Shown here one piece after another: positions 1 through 6,480 of a stretch of 10,007 nucleotides of DNA (position 1 is its first letter; each line of letters begins with the position of its first letter). Below the pieces are notes generated by a model, which searched no databases, was not told the DNA's origin, and worked only from the letters and a program-made list of their open reading frames with translations. The stretch is from contig JAEOSP010000126.1 in assembly GCA_016840305.1 (NCBI GenBank), positions 1 to 10,007 on the forward strand. The letters run 5' to 3'. Source of the DNA: Candidatus Hodarchaeota archaeon. Lineage in GTDB: Archaea; Asgardarchaeota; Heimdallarchaeia; Hodarchaeales; Hodarchaeaceae. A program made the position numbers and the translations under genes.

Positions 1-766
1 ATCGGTTCCAAAAGCCTATTTCTGGAGGAAAAAATCCAAAATAGTTGATAGAAGCTATTTAATAATGGAAAAAATACCTGGAATGATATTATCTGATTAT
101 TTACTTCAAAAGAAGACGGAACAAGATTATATTGAGTATTTTCGTTTGTTTATTCAGGAAATGGTTAATATCCACAACGTTGATTGGAAGAATATGTTTC
201 CAAAAGTAAAATCACATGATCTAGATGAAAATCCATATTTCTATACAGATAATGTCATCAAATTTCCAAAAGAGATGATAAATAAATTCAATGTCGTCGA
301 CCTAAAGCCAATAATTGAATGGCTTGAAAAGAATAAAGATAAAAGTGAATATTTATCAATGTTGCACGGAGATTTTCATTTTAATAATGTCATTCTTACA
401 CCAGAGAATAAGCTTGTCGTAATCGATTGGGCGGATATACGCTTAGGGGATTTCAGACATGATTTGGCATTTTCAATCGTTGCAACATCTTCTGCAGGAG
501 AAGATGTTACTGATTCTTTCACAGAACTTTATGAGACTTTATCAGGAAGAAAAGTAAGAAATATTGAATATTTTATGATTTTATCAATCCTGCACAACTT
601 ATTACGTTGTTATAGTGCATTAACTAATCCACAGATTACAAATGAGAATGAAACAACAAAGAATATGTTCATGATTTCATATAAAAATTATACCCAGCAT
701 TTAGTGAAAACAGTCAACATTATAACTGGAATTCAGCTTCCCACCCTTGAGAAAGCTCTAACCTGA
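1..766 (+). CDS. APH/choline-kinase-like small-molecule phosphotransferase, 5' end outside window
   Basis: C-terminal part of a protein-kinase-fold phosphotransferase of the aminoglycoside phosphotransferase family, which uses ATP to phosphorylate a hydroxyl on a small molecule. The first ATG is at 65, but the frame is open from base 2, and the 21 codons before that ATG read like the family's N-lobe/hinge (VPKAYFW, then YLIMEKIPG, like the usual LIMEyveG). The gene therefore starts before the window. The catalytic loop HGDFHFNN begins at 365, with the catalytic Asp two residues after the His and the metal-binding Asn at its end. VIDWAD, the DFG-equivalent metal site, has its Asp at 425, and GDFRHDLA follows. 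About 254 residues are visible, and the C-terminal helical lobe looks complete. The substrate cannot be read from the sequence: choline, a sugar, an amino acid or an antibiotic are all possible. Nothing nearby indicates resistance. The family call is firm; the substrate is unknown. Confidence 0.85.
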   Translation, partial: SVPKAYFWRKKSKIVDRSYLIMEKIPGMILSDYLLQKKTEQDYIEYFRLFIQEMVNIHNVDWKNMFPKVKSHDLDENPYFYTDNVIKFPKEMINKFNVVDLKPIIEWLEKNKDKSEYLSMLHGDFHFNNVILTPENKLVVIDWADIRLGDFRHDLAFSIVATSSAGEDVTDSFTELYETLSGRKVRNIEYFMILSILHNLLRCYSALTNPQITNENETTKNMFMISYKNYTQHLVKTVNIITGIQLPTLEKALT

Positions 767-957
767 ATCGTACCGATATGTCGTGTCATGAATCACAGAT
801 TATTATATTAGAAAATGCTTCGTTCAGGGTATATAGAGAAACTCGTAAAAACCAATAGTTGTTCAGGTAATTAATAAGTTAGCGAAAAAGAATTCACAAT
901 AGAAAAACTTCCTCAAAATATCAACATAGTACAAGTGATTTTATTGTTAATTCAACT

Positions 958-964
958 AGGAGAT
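958..964 (+). promoter_or_regulatory. Ribosome-binding site of the AMP phosphorylase gene
   Basis: AGGAGAT lies 7 bases before the ATG at 972. It supports that start over the in-frame ATG at 984, which would be 19 bases away. Confidence 0.6.
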
Positions 965-971
965 CTTCAAA

Positions 972-2480
972 ATGAAACTAATTATGAAAATTGTCCCACT
1001 AGATTCCCCTTTTGCACTGGTGAATGCGGAAGAATTTCCTAAAAAGGTTACATACCCTTGTCAACTACGTATTTCTAAAGATAACATTAATTTCCCAATA
1101 CAGGCTTATTTAACAAGTAAATACGTTGCAAAAGGAGAAATTGGAATTTCTGCAGAAGTTATGGAGAAATATGGGTTATCAGAAGATACAGAAGTTGAGG
1201 TTCAAACAAGAAAGACTTTTGATTCGATAGCACATAGAATAATTATTGATAAGGTAGAGGGAAGAGAATTAATGAAAGAAGATATGGATACTATTACACA
1301 AGGATTTATGAATGCTGATATATCACCCTCACATTCTTCCGCATTCTTATTATCTCAGCATTTCACTGAATTTACTCTTGATGAAATCGAAGCAATGGCT
1401 CGATCATTTGCCGATTCAGGAAAAATTTATGATTTCACAGCTCCAGTATACGATAAACACAGCATAGGCGGTGTTCCAGGCAATAAAATCACCTTATTGA
1501 TTGTTCCAATCCTTGCTGCTGCTGGTTTATTAATTCCAAAGACCTCAACTCATGCTATTACATCTGCTAGTGGTACAGCTGATACTATGTCAGTTTTAGC
1601 TCCTGTTGAGTTGAATGCAAGTGATGTATTGGAAATGGTGAAGAAAACTAAGGGTTGTATTGTATCAGGTAGAGATATGGGAATTGCACCAGTTGTTGAT
1701 CGAATTATTCAGGAGGCAGCCTTTCCATTAGGGATTGATCCCGAATCTCTTTTCATAGCAGGTATTTTAGCTAAAAAACTTGCTATGGGGGTCGACTTTA
1801 TGGTTCTAGACATCCCTGTGGGCACAGGAACCAAGGTTGACACCGAAGAAGAGGGTAGAACCTTAGCACGATTATTTGTAAACCTTGCCTCGCGACTGGG
1901 TATTAAAGCTGAAGCTGGATTAACTTATGCGAACGTTCCAGTTGGACATAGTATTGGACCTCTCTTAGAGGCTGCAGAAGCATTGGATGCGCTATCAGGC
2001 AAAGGACCCACTTCTTTAGTCGAAAAAAGCTGTGAACTTGCTGGTATGATATTTGAATTGGCAGGTATGACTGGTCGTGGATTAGGCAAACCATATGCAG
2101 CTGATATTCTCCAGAGTGGAAAAGCACTTAGAAAAATGCGGGATATTATTGAAGCACAAGGAGGGGATCCTAAAATAACAGCATCAAACCTTCGTCAACA
2201 ATTGGAAGGAATGCCAAGATTATCTTATTTGGCTCCTGGTGATGGTTGGCCTCATACTTGGAATAATTATGCACTAAAGGAAATTGCTAGGGCTGCTGGT
2301 GCGCCAAGTGATCCCCTTGCGGGTATTCAAATCCTCGCAAAAAAGGAATCTGTGAAGAAGAATGAAGAGGTTTTTCGTGTTTATGCCTCATCTGAATCTG
2401 CTTTGGATGAAGTGCGAGGTCTAATTGCTAAGCTCAGGCCTGTGATTGTGGAAAGCGTTCTTCTTGAGAGGATAGCTTAA
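972..2480 (+). CDS. deoA: AMP phosphorylase (archaeal DeoA family), diverged active site
   Basis: Member of the nucleoside phosphorylase II family, archaeal AMP phosphorylase branch, which splits AMP with phosphate into adenine and ribose-1,5-bisphosphate. In other archaea this feeds R15P isomerase and type III RuBisCO; neither is in this window. The 502 residues match the usual length of about 503. Visible are an N-terminal extension domain (1-85), the helical domain, the phosphate-binding KHSIGGVPGNK (162-172), SASGTADT (198-205), the presumed general acid Asp256 in GIDP, and Lys288 in PVGTGTK. The C-terminal domain ends with a typical VLLERIA. Oddities: the usual SSRAIT reads STHAIT (192-197), the usual ASIMSKK reads AGILAKK (263-269), and the segment at about 421-435 is unlike the usual TSGYVTAIDNRAI. 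Substrate preference may therefore differ, and a nucleoside rather than AMP is possible. The gene appears monocistronic. Family is certain; exact substrate is less so. Confidence 0.87.
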   Translation: MKLIMKIVPLDSPFALVNAEEFPKKVTYPCQLRISKDNINFPIQAYLTSKYVAKGEIGISAEVMEKYGLSEDTEVEVQTRKTFDSIAHRIIIDKVEGRELMKEDMDTITQGFMNADISPSHSSAFLLSQHFTEFTLDEIEAMARSFADSGKIYDFTAPVYDKHSIGGVPGNKITLLIVPILAAAGLLIPKTSTHAITSASGTADTMSVLAPVELNASDVLEMVKKTKGCIVSGRDMGIAPVVDRIIQEAAFPLGIDPESLFIAGILAKKLAMGVDFMVLDIPVGTGTKVDTEEEGRTLARLFVNLASRLGIKAEAGLTYANVPVGHSIGPLLEAAEALDALSGKGPTSLVEKSCELAGMIFELAGMTGRGLGKPYAADILQSGKALRKMRDIIEAQGGDPKITASNLRQQLEGMPRLSYLAPGDGWPHTWNNYALKEIARAAGAPSDPLAGIQILAKKESVKKNEEVFRVYASSESALDEVRGLIAKLRPVIVESVLLERIA

Positions 2481-2550
2481 TTCCCTCTTCTTTTCTTTAA
2501 AAATAAAGTAGAGATATAAATATTTCAATATTGAAATAAAAATCTGGGTA
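2481..2550. terminator. Likely bidirectional terminator between convergent genes
   Basis: A pyrimidine-rich tract (2481-2498) follows the AMP phosphorylase stop. On the reverse strand a T-rich stretch (2535-2544) follows the roadblock stop. Between them lies the perfect palindrome at 2521-2538. Archaeal transcription commonly ends at T-rich runs, so this 70-bp gap probably ends both transcripts. Direct evidence is composition and position only. Confidence 0.5.
2521..2538. repeat. 18-bp perfect palindrome
   Basis: TATTTCAATATTGAAATA equals its own reverse complement over all 18 bases. It lies in the 70-bp gap between two convergent stop codons. It may be the stem of a termination hairpin or a site for a dimeric DNA-binding protein. 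Confidence 0.75.
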
Positions 2551-2943
2551 TTAGATCATAGCAGCAAGTTTTTTGGCTGCTCGTTTCATATCAAGCAAAA
2601 TTAGGCCAAGCTTTGCATCTATCCTGGCTATTCCAACTAACACAGCATGTTCACCCGAATCTCGAATGATAACCAGCCCATTTGAACCTGTGATAATAAC
2701 TTGTTCCATTATCCCCCTTTCTAATTCAACAACAACACGTTCTGATAGTGATAAACTTGCAGCAGTCATTGCTGATATCCTATCTTCATCAGTATTTGTG
2801 TAGAGTGCACTTGCAATGGGTAATCCATCTCTTGTTACTACAGCTAAGCCCTCAAGATCAGGAATTCTGCTCTGTACGTCCTTTAAAATTCTCTCAATTT
2901 GAGTAAGCCTATCCATGATTTCAGCGTCATTATCTTCGAGCAT
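2551..2943 (-). CDS. Roadblock/LC7 domain protein
   Basis: A single-domain roadblock/LC7 protein. The fold typically dimerises and acts as a partner or regulator of small GTPases (as in MglB or Ragulator-like proteins); Asgard archaea carry many copies. The 130 residues fit a lone domain: helix about 9-27, the hallmark strand-turn GLAVVTRDGLPIAS (32-45), helix about 53-76, strands about 81-86, 90-94 and 99-105, and a C-terminal helix 110-129. I prefer the ATG at 2943. The in-frame GTG at 2952 lies within AGGTG, which is itself a good ribosome-binding site six bases before that ATG. A TATA-like box lies upstream. No GTPase gene is in the window, so its partner is unknown. There are no membrane segments, so it is presumably cytosolic. 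It is divergent from the membrane-protein gene at 3133 and convergent with the AMP phosphorylase gene. Confidence 0.88.
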   Translation of the reverse strand: MLEDNDAEIMDRLTQIERILKDVQSRIPDLEGLAVVTRDGLPIASALYTNTDEDRISAMTAASLSLSERVVVELERGIMEQVIITGSNGLVIIRDSGEHAVLVGIARIDAKLGLILLDMKRAAKKLAAMI

Positions 2944-2949
2944 TCGATG

Positions 2950-2954
2950 CACCT
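2950..2954 (-). promoter_or_regulatory. Ribosome-binding site that decides the roadblock start
   Basis: AGGTG on the reverse strand stands six bases before the ATG at 2943 and complements the archaeal 16S rRNA tail. The alternative GTG start at 2952 overlaps it, so translation probably begins at the ATG. Confidence 0.6.
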
Positions 2955-2978
2955 GAATCTTATAGTAAAAATTAGGTC

Positions 2979-2990
2979 TTATATTTAAAT
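2979..2990 (-). promoter_or_regulatory. TATA box of the roadblock gene
   Basis: On the reverse strand ATTTAAATATAA resembles an archaeal TATA box, preceded by the purine-rich AAGGAAACC (2992-3000) where a BRE would sit. A transcript start about 25 bases downstream, near 2958, would give a short leader containing the AGGTG ribosome-binding site. Confidence 0.5.
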
Positions 2991-3120
2991 TGGTTTCCTT
3001 TTATAAAAACTCTGCTGAATTAATGTTCAACAATTTCTTTCGAATTATAATTACTTTGTTCTAGGTTTCAAATAAACTATTTATGCTCATGTTTGGATAA
3101 AATCGTATCACTACAAAAAT

Positions 3121-3125
3121 GGTGA
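3121..3125 (+). promoter_or_regulatory. Ribosome-binding site of the membrane-protein gene
   Basis: GGTGA lies 7 bases before the ATG at 3133 and matches the anti-Shine-Dalgarno tail used by neighbouring genes. Confidence 0.5.
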
Positions 3126-3132
3126 ACTTATT

Positions 3133-3567
3133 ATGAAAAGCTCAGGAAAACTTGGTGTATACGCTGGTACATTTGTATTTGTCATTATTGGATACTTAGT
3201 TATGCAATTAGTGTCTGATATTCTCTCAAATATTTTTACGGATCTAGCAATAGATTTTTTGACTCCCTCGAGAATTGTACTTATCGTTGCTGCTCTCGGT
3301 TGGTTTTTGGTCTGTTTTCTTACTTACTGGGGTTCTACGTTCTGGCTTGAAGAAGGTGGAAAAGCAGGATTAATATCATTGTTCTTTCTTTTAGTTTGGT
3401 TAGTCGCCTCATTAGGAATTTTAATTGCAATTTATATATGGTTTATGATCCAAGGTTCGACATTGACATTGGATTTGGATAATATCCTAAATACATTCTT
3501 TGTTGCCATGCCTCTAGCCCTTGCTCCTTCAATTGCAGCAATACTCGGTGTAAGTAATAAATCATAA
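3133..3567 (+). CDS. Small four-helix membrane protein of unknown function
   Basis: I do not recognise a family. The 144 residues are mostly hydrophobic and give four likely transmembrane helices at about 8-31, 47-70, 78-106 and 119-140. The loops are short: an acidic stretch FTDLAIDFLTPSR before helix 2, WLEEGGK before helix 3, and TLDLDN before helix 4. Both ends carry a few positive or polar residues (KSSGK at the start, SNKS at the end). There are no cysteine pairs, conserved charged residues inside helices, or repeats that would suggest a transporter or enzyme. The start is supported by GGTGA seven bases upstream. The gene is divergent from the roadblock gene and 53 bp before the thiolase gene, with a strong T-run between, so co-transcription with thiolase is doubtful. 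It is very likely a real gene, because the frame has a clear coding character and an RBS. Confidence 0.75.
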   Translation: MKSSGKLGVYAGTFVFVIIGYLVMQLVSDILSNIFTDLAIDFLTPSRIVLIVAALGWFLVCFLTYWGSTFWLEEGGKAGLISLFFLLVWLVASLGILIAIYIWFMIQGSTLTLDLDNILNTFFVAMPLALAPSIAAILGVSNKS

Positions 3568-3577
3568 GGATTCAATT

Positions 3578-3600
3578 CTTTTTTCTTTTTTTTTTAATTT
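3578..3600 (+). terminator. T-rich tract, likely archaeal terminator
   Basis: An almost unbroken run of T (with single C and AA interruptions) starts about ten bases after the membrane-protein stop. Archaeal RNA polymerase ends transcripts at such U-rich runs without needing a hairpin, and none is visible here. It lies directly before the thiolase ribosome-binding site, so it may also be part of the thiolase promoter region. Confidence 0.5.
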
Positions 3601-3604
3601 TTCA

Positions 3605-3611
3605 AGGTGAT
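3605..3611 (+). promoter_or_regulatory. Ribosome-binding site of the thiolase gene
   Basis: AGGTGAT, fully complementary to the archaeal 16S rRNA tail, lies 9 bases before the ATG at 3621. Confidence 0.65.
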
Positions 3612-3620
3612 AGAATAGAT

Positions 3621-4805
3621 ATGAATGATATTGTTATTGTATCTGCTGTAAGAACAGCCATTGGTAGTTTTGGGGGAGCATTAAAGGATTTTCAAGCACC
3701 TGATCTTGGTGCTGTCGTAATGAAAGCTGCTATAGATCGTACAGGTATTCCAGGTATAGCAGAACAGATCAATGATGTAAGATTTGGTTGTTGTGTCGAA
3801 GATAACAGGTATATGAACGTTGCTCGAATAGCTGCGTTACGTGCAGGCATTCCTAAAGACGTACCAGCAGTGACGCTAAATCGCGTTTGTACTTCTGCAA
3901 TGGAGGCCATAGTTTCAGGTATGCATCAGATCCAAGCTGAGCCAACTAGTGACATTATACTAGCTGGAGGCGTGGAATCCATGAGTACTATTCCGTATTT
4001 GTCTTATGACATGAGGTGGGGTTCTCGTTACTTTGATAAAGTATTCGTTGATGGTGTTATGGAAGGCCTGAAAGCTGGCGGAGATAAATTGATGGGTATG
4101 ACAGCAGAAATACTTGCTGAGGAGTATAAATTACCTCGCAGTGAGCTAGATGAAATAGCTTTCAGATCTCATCAAAATGCGCTTAAAGCTACCAAAACAG
4201 GCCGATTTAAAGACGAAATAATTCCTGTTGAAGTAAAAACTCGTAAAGGGACAAAAGCTTTTGAGGTCGATGAACATCCTAAGGACTACTCAATGGATCA
4301 ATTAGCAAAAATGCGTCCTGTGTTCAAAAAGGATGGTGTTGTAACTTCGGGTAATGCTTCAGGAATTAATGATGGAGCTTCTGCGGTTATAATTATGAGT
4401 GAATCAAAAGCGGATGATTTAGGTTTGAAACCACTTGCTAAAATCCTAGGTTATGGAATTGGAGGGGTAGAACCCGATCGAATGGGAATGGGTCCTGTAC
4501 CTGCGACCAAAAACTTATTCTCTAAAGTTTCTGATTATTCTCTTGATGATGTAGGACTTATTGAACTTAATGAAGCATTTGCGGCTACCTATTTGGCTGC
4601 CGAGCGAGAAATGAAATTTGATCGTGAAATTACTAATGTGAATGGATCAGGGATAGGATTAGGTCATCCTGTGGGTTGTACAGGCGCTCGAATTGTAGTT
4701 ACATTACTACATGAAATGGAAAAACGTCAAGAATCACTTGGATTATCTACATTATGCGGTGGTGGAGGATTGGGCATGTCTCTTTTATTAACCCGTGATA
4801 TATAA
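3621..4805 (+). CDS. Acetyl-CoA acetyltransferase (classical thiolase)
   Basis: A thiolase that joins two acetyl-CoA into acetoacetyl-CoA, or cleaves 3-ketoacyl-CoA in the reverse direction, in the cytosol. The 394 residues match the family length. Nucleophile Cys90 lies in NRVCTSAMEA, the Asn-Glu pair in NEAFA (317-321), His349 in GLGHPVGCTGAR, and the acid/base Cys379 in LCGGGGLGMS. GMTAE (159-163) is also typical. NEAFA and the second cysteine mark the classical bacterial/mitochondrial type rather than the archaeal SCP-x-like thiolase that pairs with a DUF35 protein and HMG-CoA synthase; neither partner is present here. The nucleophile motif reads CTSA where CGSG is common. The start has an excellent AGGTGAT. 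The last 79 bases overlap, tail to tail, a reverse-strand gene. A role in fatty-acid oxidation, mevalonate or polyester metabolism cannot be settled from this window. Confidence 0.92.
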   Translation: MNDIVIVSAVRTAIGSFGGALKDFQAPDLGAVVMKAAIDRTGIPGIAEQINDVRFGCCVEDNRYMNVARIAALRAGIPKDVPAVTLNRVCTSAMEAIVSGMHQIQAEPTSDIILAGGVESMSTIPYLSYDMRWGSRYFDKVFVDGVMEGLKAGGDKLMGMTAEILAEEYKLPRSELDEIAFRSHQNALKATKTGRFKDEIIPVEVKTRKGTKAFEVDEHPKDYSMDQLAKMRPVFKKDGVVTSGNASGINDGASAVIIMSESKADDLGLKPLAKILGYGIGGVEPDRMGMGPVPATKNLFSKVSDYSLDDVGLIELNEAFAATYLAAEREMKFDREITNVNGSGIGLGHPVGCTGARIVVTLLHEMEKRQESLGLSTLCGGGGLGMSLLLTRDI

Positions 4806-5089
4806 TCCTTTGAAAAGAATTCATCCAATGTAGGGCGTTTTTCCCATTCTTTTCTCTTTTTTGGGTTGACTTTTACTAATGCTTTCCAATTTTTAGAACT
4901 ACTTCGCAATGCATCAAAATGGATTTTAAAACAGGCCTTATCAGGGTTGCATTCTCCTATAAAAGTGAAGCTTCCATCAGCTTGTCTAATTAATTGCCCG
5001 TTACTGGGATGATGGCAATTACAGAGTGTTTTATTCTTTCTTTTCGGATTGATGGTCACCAGAGTTTTGAAAAATGAGTCGAATGACAT
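4727..5089 (-). CDS. Unrecognised small Cys/His-rich protein with mirrored flanking motifs
   Basis: I do not recognise this protein. I take the ATG at 5089 (120 residues). An in-frame TTG at 5104 exists, but a TATA-like box at 5118-5126 predicts a transcript start near 5095, after that TTG. The centre carries CNCHH (23-27), then Cys47, Cys53 and His57, a pattern suited to binding one zinc. On both sides stands a related basic motif: KTLVTINPKRK (8-18) and KALVKVNPKKRK (69-80). SFDSFF (2-7) lies outside the first and TLDEFF (87-92) outside the second, giving a mirrored layout. The final 25 residues (96-120), including PPPP, are encoded antisense to the thiolase 3' end and are probably a late extension. 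The basic motifs hint at nucleic-acid or partner binding, which is inference only. The structured pattern argues that it is a real gene. Confidence 0.6.
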   Translation of the reverse strand: MSFDSFFKTLVTINPKRKNKTLCNCHHPSNGQLIRQADGSFTFIGECNPDKACFKIHFDALRSSSKNWKALVKVNPKKRKEWEKRPTLDEFFSKDYISRVNKRDMPNPPPPHNVDNPSDS

Positions 5090-5117
5090 ATCCTTTAGTC
5101 CCAAGTTGACGATCCTG

Positions 5118-5126
5118 CTATAAATG
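5118..5126 (-). promoter_or_regulatory. TATA box for the Cys/His-rich protein gene
   Basis: On the reverse strand CATTTATAG resembles an archaeal TATA box. A start site about 26 bases downstream (near 5095) leaves a leader of only a few bases before the ATG at 5089, which fits leaderless or near-leaderless translation and the lack of a well-spaced ribosome-binding site. Confidence 0.4.
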
Positions 5127-5652
5127 TTGCTTATTAAACAATATAGTATTTTTGTCGGCTTATAAATCTATTTGTTTTTTTAAGTCGGTTTATCTCAGAT
5201 TTCATCCATTCATTGTCTGTGTAGTATTTTAGGGAGAGATGTTCTGCATTTCTGACATTGAAAATCCATTTATTTAGATTTTAGTCTTTATAGACTTAAT
5301 GCTGTTGAATGAAGCAATGCTGTAGCTATTCGATTGTTTTAATTTAGGTCACTCTGGCCATAAAAGGGTGTGAATTGCTTAAAATTTGTTTTAGTAATAA
5401 AATAAGCATTGGTGTGAGTCTTGCTAGTTATTTTGTCATAACACAGAACTTAATTTAGTTGGAACCACTGAAAATTGTTTTTAACCCTCTCTCGATCCAT
5501 AATCCAATGTATTAGACTCTTAGGGAGAAAAGGACGTTTTATTCAAGATATATAGATTTTTGTAAGTTACTCCACTAGATAGAGTACTTATTGGTTGTTC
5601 TATTGATAGCATATAGCAACACTCTTGGATAGTTAGAGGATTCAATAAAATC
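5127..5652. other. Gene-free intergenic region
   Basis: About 530 bases without a supportable gene on either strand. I see no tRNA features and no C/D-box pair. It holds an imperfect direct repeat (GTCGGCTTAT at 5154 and GTCGGTTTAT at 5184) and a 5-bp hairpin, AGTCT-TTAT-AGACT, at 5283-5296. It also has TATA-like stretches at 5547-5555 and 5609-5617 that could drive the methyltransferase gene at 5653. A small RNA cannot be excluded. Confidence 0.5.
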
Positions 5653-6408
5653 ATGAAAAATGGTTTATTATCCGGTGGAGATACTTATGATTCCCTTGTA
5701 AACTGGCCTAAAAGACTTTCAATCGAAATACCCTTTCTTACTAGCATTATTGGTGATCGATTATTAAATGAAAGTAAATTATTATCTGTTGGGTGCGGTA
5801 CTGGCCAGCATCTCTTCGAACTACGGAACCATTATGATTGTACAATTACTGGATTAGATATTGATGAAAGTATGATTGAAAAAGCAAAACAAACACCTTC
5901 TGATATAAAGTTCATTGCTGCTGACTTTCTAGATATTGATACCTTAAGTAATGACAAGTACGATGTGATATTTAGTTTAGGAAATTCTATTGGTTTGATT
6001 GCTTCTGCTTCTGCTTCTTACAAACAAGTAGTTGAGAAGTTAAGAAAGCATCTTACTTCCCCTGGTATTTTGATTTTCCAGATTCTAAACACTATGAAAA
6101 AAAGAAATGGCTGGTCTGTACCTCGTCAGGTTAATACTGAGTTAGGTGAATATGTGTTTTTACGTGGGTTTACAACTACAAAGAAGTTTATTCATCCAGA
6201 AATAATTACTCTTTTTCGTGCAAAAGCCGAAGATGAATTTCAATTGAAAACCACAGGTAAGGCAAACATTCCAAGAATTTCAGTTGAAGAAATGACTCTT
6301 ATGCTTCAGAAAGCTGATTTTTCAAATATTCGTGTTTTTGGTGATTACTTCAAAGGACCATTCAATACTCTAACCTCTACCGATATGATCTTTATAGCTG
6401 AAAGTTAG
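5653..6408 (+). CDS. Class I SAM-dependent methyltransferase, small-molecule type
   Basis: A Rossmann-fold methyltransferase transferring a methyl group from S-adenosylmethionine. Motif I is LLSVGCGTGQH (43-53). The acidic residue that binds the SAM ribose is Asp69 in GLDID, AADFLD (89-94) fits the adenine-contact region, and DVIFSLGNSIG (104-114) is the motif IV region. LGNS recalls glycine/sarcosine-type N-methyltransferases. The C-terminal RISVEEMTLMLQKADFSNI (208-226), followed by strands, is the common ending of small-molecule methyltransferases. The 251 residues are normal for the class. The substrate cannot be read from the sequence. AGAGGA lies 12 bases before the ATG, a somewhat long spacing. 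A 72-bp gap separates it from the DNA methylase, so co-transcription is possible. The DNA sequence GCTTCT is repeated three times (6001-6018), encoding ASASAS after motif IV. Confidence 0.85.
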   Translation: MKNGLLSGGDTYDSLVNWPKRLSIEIPFLTSIIGDRLLNESKLLSVGCGTGQHLFELRNHYDCTITGLDIDESMIEKAKQTPSDIKFIAADFLDIDTLSNDKYDVIFSLGNSIGLIASASASYKQVVEKLRKHLTSPGILIFQILNTMKKRNGWSVPRQVNTELGEYVFLRGFTTTKKFIHPEIITLFRAKAEDEFQLKTTGKANIPRISVEEMTLMLQKADFSNIRVFGDYFKGPFNTLTSTDMIFIAES

Positions 6409-6480
6409 CATTCCCAACAAAACTAATTAACTCAAAATTTTCTATTTCTTGCATTCAATTTAATATTTTGTTGAAGATAA

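Noticed and set aside
65..67. ATG at 65 as the true start of the phosphotransferase
   Set aside because: The frame continues upstream to the window edge with family-like sequence (VPKAYFW...YLIMEKIPG), so this Met is internal.
1903..2127. Reverse-strand open frame inside the AMP phosphorylase gene
   Set aside because: It lies wholly within a strongly conserved gene, has no RBS and no recognisable sequence.
2573..2803. Forward open frame antisense to the roadblock gene
   Set aside because: The reverse strand encodes a clear roadblock domain; this frame is its mirror.
3692..3910. Reverse open frame inside the thiolase gene
   Set aside because: Antisense to conserved thiolase sequence with no independent support.
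5090..5104. TTG at 5104 as start of the Cys/His protein
   Set aside because: The likely TATA box at 5118-5126 puts the transcript start after it, and it has no ribosome-binding site.
5229..5528. TTAGGGAGA occurring at 5229-5237 and 5520-5528
   Set aside because: A nine-base match in a gap of this size can easily be chance, and the flanks do not match.
5127..5652. tRNA, C/D-box RNA or CRISPR repeats in the long gap
   Set aside because: No T-arm-like motif with matching stems, no RTGATGA C box with a CTGA partner, and no regularly spaced repeats.
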